DNA of 64,000 bases, from the NCBI RefSeq assembly GCF_030936135.1, contig NC_082595.1, positions 77,782,135-77,846,134 of the forward strand, given 5' to 3'. This stretch comes from Gavia stellata. Its lineage: Eukaryota > Chordata > Aves > Gaviiformes > Gaviidae. The notes beneath the pieces are model-generated. The model made no database searches. It was given only the letters and a program-made list of their open reading frames with translations, and had not been told where the DNA came from. Of this stretch, positions 59,234-64,000 are shown in pieces (positions within the stretch are counted from its first letter, which is position 1; the number at the start of each line of letters is the position of its first letter). Made by a program: the position numbers and the translations under genes.

Positions 59234-61788
59234 GTCTGTGCCCGCGCAGGAGCGGGGACCCCCTGCCCTCCCCTCGGCCGCCCCCCGTTGCCTGTCCGTG
59301 CGCACCACGCACTTCTGATGCGCTTTAGGCTGAGATTAGCAGCGCGGGGCTGAAGGCTGACACAGGAAGGGGGAGAGCGTGTGTGTGCCTGTGTCTCCGC
59401 GGGCGCGTGTTGGGCATGTCAGAGCCGGCTTGCAGGCGTGAGGCCGAAAGGGCGGAGGAGCGGCGCAGAGCAGAGCGCCCCGAGGGGCTGCTGGCTGTCA
59501 GGCCCCGGGGAAGGCACGGGGGAGCCCGGCGGGCGGCCGGGTGCCCGGGCAGAAATGCAGGGGGAGGCGGCGGTGGCGGTGTCCCGGCCGCGGTGGCTCT
59601 CCCCGGCCGGAGGCTCCAGCGGAGCCCGGTGTCAGCGTCCAGCGCGCCCCCGGGCACGCTACCGCTGCGGCTTTGGCAGGAGCTCTCGCTTCCCCCCCTT
59701 GGGTGTGCAGCTGCCGGTGATGCTTCTCCTGTTTCCATTTTTTTTATGCCTTTGATAGATAGCGGGTTTTTCCTCGGTTTTTTTTTCGTTCAGGTTATTT
59801 TTTCTTCTTGAAAGTGGCAAATGTCGTGCACTGCGCGGTTTGGAAATGCTTTGGCTAAGCTTTTGTGAGGTTGAATTAGTGTGACATTGGACTGGCACTG
59901 GTGAAAGGACTCTTTTTTAAAGTGGTCTCTAAAGATCAACCAGAAAACCTGTAGTCCTGACACAAAGTCTGTTTGTGTCCCTGCTGAGCCAGGGATAGGA
60001 CCTTTCCTCCGCTACCTCCAGGCTTTCTTTCACACACCTAAGTTTGAGAGAAGGAAACAAAATGTTTCTAGATGGGCAAATGAATGCTTTAGCTGAGACG
60101 TTTTGTTTCATAAAATAAAAATATGTATCAGGAATGATAGGCCTGCAGCAGTCGTGAACTCCTAGATGCCTCTGTGAGACGATTAATTTCTGTTGCTCTT
60201 GAAAAAGATCAAAAGATGGCACTCTAAGCCCACACAAGATTTCTGGGACGAAAGTCCATTTACACGTAGTTTAGGCGATCCTTAAACTCAGGGACAGCTG
60301 TTTCCCACAGAGCAGTGATATGATTTTGGAGCTTTCAGGACAATTTAGTGCTAACCTTGGTCTTCCTTGTGTTAGTGTCAGGGAGTCGTTACGGTCAATG
60401 TTACTCTTCTGTTTACCTGCTGGAGGTATCATTGGACTGAAACCATTGCCTAGTTTTCCTTTTAGCTCTTGGTATTTTTATGTGCAGTAAAGGCACTTGG
60501 CTAAGGCAAGTATATACAGCTGCCCGGCAGAAGCCTGTTAATTCAGAGTCAGAAACTGGGAAATTCCTGGATCTCCATAGCATCTACCCACTAAATGTGC
60601 CTGGCTGGTTAGTTCTCTAGATGGCAGAAGAATATTATTTTCCCCTGCAGCTGTTTCTGCGGACTAACGATTTACGTATTTTTCTTTTGTTTTGCTCTTG
60701 GCACCTTCCGGATAAAATCTGTTGCCTAATTGCTTTTGGAATTCTCTTTCCTCCAGCCTAATTATGCTATATGATGCATTTATGACTTTAGTCAAAAAAA
60801 TTACCCCTCCCCTACTTCCTGAGCTAGAACCCCCCAAACTTTAGAAACACTTACATGCATATATGATGAGGACGGTTCGTATTTGCCTTTACTTGGACAA
60901 GGAAATAATTTGGAAGTTTTGCTGGAATAATTGGGAGTAATTTGATGTGACCTAGAGCATATAGTTATGAAGGTATAGCTGCTTGCAATTAGGAACTACT
61001 AACTTGGCCTAATCCCACCTATTTAGCTAGACAACCTGCAGTGATGGCGAGACTTTCGCCTGCCTGCTTTTTATAGTGTATTTTAAATCTGTTTTCTCTC
61101 AGGACGTGTAAATGAATTATCAGATGTTGAAACATCATGGCTAGACAGACGTGTCAGGTTTCAGTTGTGTGTTACACACACTTCTGTATAATCTATTTCA
61201 GACCCTCAAGAAATGAAGAATAGCACATTCGTAGGCAGAACCATTCAAAAAAAGTTTTATTACAGTTTCCAAACTGCCTTGAGACCACTAAAACACAGCT
61301 AACTAAGTGCTTCAACAGTTATGAAAAAGGAGCCGCATAAAATCCCCAGCTGAAAGAGACATTTAGTTGATCCAAGGCAGGAATGACCTCTGAATTAGCT
61401 ATCATCAGACTCGGCGATGAAGTCATGGAGCTCCCTCCTGGCTCCTGCCCATGTGGAGGCACGGATCTTCACCGCGCTTCCCTGATCAAATTAACCCCAA
61501 CTAGGTTAAAGCTGCATGTGATTGCCATGATTGGAAAGGGTTCAGCAACAAAAGGCGCATTATTGCGAGACGAGACTCTCCAGTTAGTCATGCAGATCTG
61601 TCATCATCTTGGATGGTTTTCAAGTCTAGAGGTTTCAACCTGATCCCGTGGGTGGGGGCTAGGGATAAGGGAACAAAGTAAAATCCACGGTTCGTCTTTT
61701 TATGTTTCATGAATACACCCACGCAATCCTCTAATCCACGCGTATCATTTCCTTCTCCTTTTTCCCTCCCCCCCCCCCATCACTGCAG
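59234..61788 (+). other. COL12A1: COL12A1 intron 1
   Basis: About 2.6 kb. The first 500 bp is still CpG-rich and the rest is AT-rich. It ends in a pyrimidine tract with 11 consecutive C residues (61768-61778) before CACTGCAG. No other feature is recognised. Confidence 0.55.
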
Positions 61789-61896
61789 ATTCATTCATGT
61801 TGTTGTGATCTGAAAGGGCAGAAATGAAGACAGCGCTGTGCTCGGCAGTCGCTGCTCTGTGTGCAGCCGCCCTCCTCTCCTCCATCGAGGCTGAAG
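61789..61896 (+). CDS. COL12A1: COL12A1 exon 2: start codon and signal peptide (partial gene)
   Basis: The exon starts after the acceptor AG at 61787-61788. It has 35 bases of 5'UTR, then ATG at 61824-61826 and 24 codons plus one base (coding 61824-61896) before the donor AAG|GTAACC. The peptide reads MKTALCSAVAALCAAALLSS then IEAE. This is a classic secretory signal with a basic N-terminus, a hydrophobic Ala/Leu core and small residues before the cleavage site. It is nearly identical to the signal peptide of chicken collagen alpha-1(XII) as I remember it. COL12A1 encodes a FACIT collagen with many fibronectin type III and VWA domains that coats collagen I fibrils in tendon, fascia and periosteum. 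All of those domains lie beyond the window. Codon 25 is split, phase 1. Confidence 0.9.
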
Positions 61897-64000
61897 GTAA
61901 CCTTCCCCTCCCTGCCACCTTGCCCCCAGTGCCCCACTGACCAGCAAACCACCCAATCAGCCTTGAGCTACCGTCTCTCTCCCTCTCCACTTTTGAGTGT
62001 AACTACTTCGCCTTCTCTCTTTCTCTCCTTCAGAGAAATGCCTCTCCTTCCTTGCCCAGCTCCTTCTGTGCTCTGTTTCCCGGCTAGTCAGCCGGACCGT
62101 AGCTCCCTCTCTCTGTCTCTCTGGTGTGCTGTCCACACCGCCCCGCAGATAGGACGCGGGCCAGCCGGCACGGCCACCCGGGCGCAGCACCCCGAGGAGC
62201 CCGCTGCCACTGCCACCGCTGGCGTGCAGCCTGGCACGGTGGGGGCCTGCGGCGCTGCCCCGCTGACCGACCAAGAACGGCTGGGCTCTGTGCTGTAGAG
62301 TCTCGTTTAGTTATGTTGAGAGAGAAAACGAAAAACCCACCACCCGACAACCCGCAGCTTTGAAATAAAATGCTCCAACAGAGTCTGGCTCTCTGCGCCT
62401 GTGTGTTTTGTCCGTGCCAGACCCCTCGCCTCCGCCCCGCCGGCCTGCCGGCTCACTGGCCTCCCCTGCTCGGCGGGGCAACCCCCGGCTGAGCGCTGGG
62501 GTGGCTGGACCCTCTCTCGGGGATGCTTCAGTCTCCACGTCGGGTCTGACCTGGGGGACACCCCCGGGGAGATGCTGCCGCCTCCATGACATACGTCCTG
62601 GGCCCCGCTGAAGGGTAGCTGGGCCTAGGCCAGGTCTTGCTGTGGTGGCCGGTGCCCCAAGGCTTTGGCATGCATGTGGCGCCGTCACCCCCAAAGAGGC
62701 CTTTCTTCTCCTCCTCCTCCTCACAGGGCCCTGGCCCAGTCTCTCTGGAGGTTGAGGTCCCTGTCAGCCCATGGTGGTGTCCTGCCTCCAGCTGCAGGCA
62801 CAAAGACCTGGGGAGACCCATCGTGGCCACCACACTTGCCACAGTGTGGCTCAAAATGGCCTGGCCCTGACATGTTTGCCTCCTTGGTGGTTCAACAGCA
62901 AGTGTGGGGACAACCTCCCCTGTCGCCCTCTGTGTGAGCTGCGTGGCTTTGGTCGTAGTAACAGTACTTCTGTCAGCGGTGGCTGCCAGGGGAAATAGAG
63001 ATGCTGAACGTCCTGTGCTGAAATGACTTGATCTGACCTCTGGGACCTGGCTCCATTGTAGGGTGAACTGAACTGCTGGGTGTGAACTCCCCTGGAATTA
63101 CTGGGTAAAAAACAGAAGCCAGCATCTGATAACTCAGTTTTTTTCCCTTCCTTCTCTTTCCGTATTGAACTGAAACAAATTCCCTGATCGTGGCCTGCGC
63201 AAGCTCCTGTGTCACCTTGGCTGATGGCTACTAAAAGCACAGGGTGTCAGAGATGCCTCTGAGGCGTTTGCCACCCCAGCAGCAGTGCTTGCTTGGGGCA
63301 CACAGATGTAAGGCAGACGGGCTTTCTGGCAAAGGATGACATTTCTGCCAGTAGTACAACATCTGATCACCCTAGGAGAGTATCAGCCTGCTGCCTCCCT
63401 CTTGTGCTGCGTTGTTGTTGGCTGAGGAACCGAAAAAGGTCATTTGAAGTCATTTCAGAGTTGTATTTGAAATGCATGACTGCCGTGCCAGAGAAAGCAG
63501 AGAAAGTGTACAGTTTTGATGGAGGAAGGGAGTGGATGTGTTTGCGCACTCTTCCCCATCTTAGGAGGGAGCTCAGTCAGAGCTGGAGTAATGTTGCTAT
63601 TGTCCTGCACCACTGATTACATGTATGGAGTAGGTTATTTCAAATGTAAGCGAAGGTGTTTTATTTAGCTATAGTGTGGACTAAACCAGTCATAGCTTGA
63701 GTACTATTAATGAAAGCTACAAAAATGTATTTGGAGAAGCATGCAGTTACTTTATAACAGCAAAACTAGATGCGTTGCCAGAGAAGCTGGTCAAGCTTGT
63801 TTAGATCTCATGTTGAAGGATGCGCCACTGCTAAGCAAGAGTGGACAAAGCCTGATCTTGTGAGTTGCAGAGCGCTCCTGGACAGGACTTACATTACTCT
63901 GCATTCAGAAATGTGTATTAAATAAAATATGTAGTTTACAGTGATCAGGTTTCTACAAGAAACTTCTCCTAGCTCAGAGTTTTGAAGTAAGAGCAGAAAA
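61897..64000 (+). other. COL12A1: COL12A1 intron 2, 5' part
   Basis: Sequence after the signal-peptide exon. I looked for the next COL12A1 exon, which should start the first fibronectin type III domain, and did not find it. The first 1 kb is GC-rich with overlapping chance frames. No gene or repeat is recognised. Confidence 0.7.

Larger units (their letters stand above)
57450..59720 (+). promoter_or_regulatory. COL12A1: COL12A1 CpG-island promoter region
   Basis: About 2.2 kb of very GC- and CpG-rich sequence lies upstream of the COL12A1 signal-peptide exon. It contains a near-ideal CTCF motif at 57711-57730, a 16-base G run at 58561-58576 and an ATATAT TATA-like element at 58836-58841. Open frames up to 334 codons on both strands are artefacts of high GC content. 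The transcription start is inferred, most likely near 58865. Confidence 0.75.

Noticed and set aside
1-64000. Hidden novel multi-gene system
   Set aside because: All well-supported coding sequence belongs to four known vertebrate genes. The remaining open frames behave like background.

Overview
This window is vertebrate nuclear DNA, almost certainly from a bird. It has spliced genes with consensus GT-AG introns, CpG-island promoters and AT-rich introns. Four fragments match the 3' end of chicken-repeat (CR1) LINEs. A solo LTR of a kind I know from non-galliform birds points towards Neoaves. There is no bacterial or phage content, and nothing resembling an operon, CRISPR array or defence system.

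Layout, all genes on the + strand: (1) 1-14015 is the 3' end of FILIP1. It holds intron, the exon with the stop codon (5200-5423), a 7.8 kb intron and a terminal 3'UTR exon with a poly(A) signal at 13992. (2) 14016-19300 is intergenic. (3) 19300-33568 is the complete TMEM30A (CDC50A) gene. It has a CpG-island promoter carrying four NRF1-like sites and seven coding exons that join in frame to 376 codons. Intron 5 carries an antisense solo LTR with a perfect 5-bp target-site duplication. The 3'UTR is about 1.3 kb. (4) 33569-38900 is intergenic. (5) 38900-43425 is the complete COX7A2 gene: a CpG island, four coding exons and 83 codons. (6) 43426-57400 is a 14 kb intergenic stretch with three CR1 pieces. 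(7) 57400-64000 is the 5' end of COL12A1. It has a large CpG island, a probable non-coding first exon ending at 59233, a signal-peptide exon at 61789-61896 and the start of intron 2.

The order FILIP1, TMEM30A, COX7A2, COL12A1, all in one orientation, is the same as on human chromosome 6q14 as I remember it. The genes do not form a pathway. They encode a filamin regulator (FILIP1), the beta subunit of P4-ATPase lipid flippases (TMEM30A), a respiratory complex IV subunit (COX7A2) and a fibril-associated collagen (COL12A1).

I looked for an undescribed system and found no credible one. The more interesting observations are the NRF1 cluster at TMEM30A, a tandem ETS pair plus a YY1 motif at COX7A2, a near-ideal CTCF motif in the COL12A1 island, a possible alternative FILIP1 C-terminus, the dated-looking solo LTR, and a glycosylation sequon in TMEM30A that differs from the human protein.
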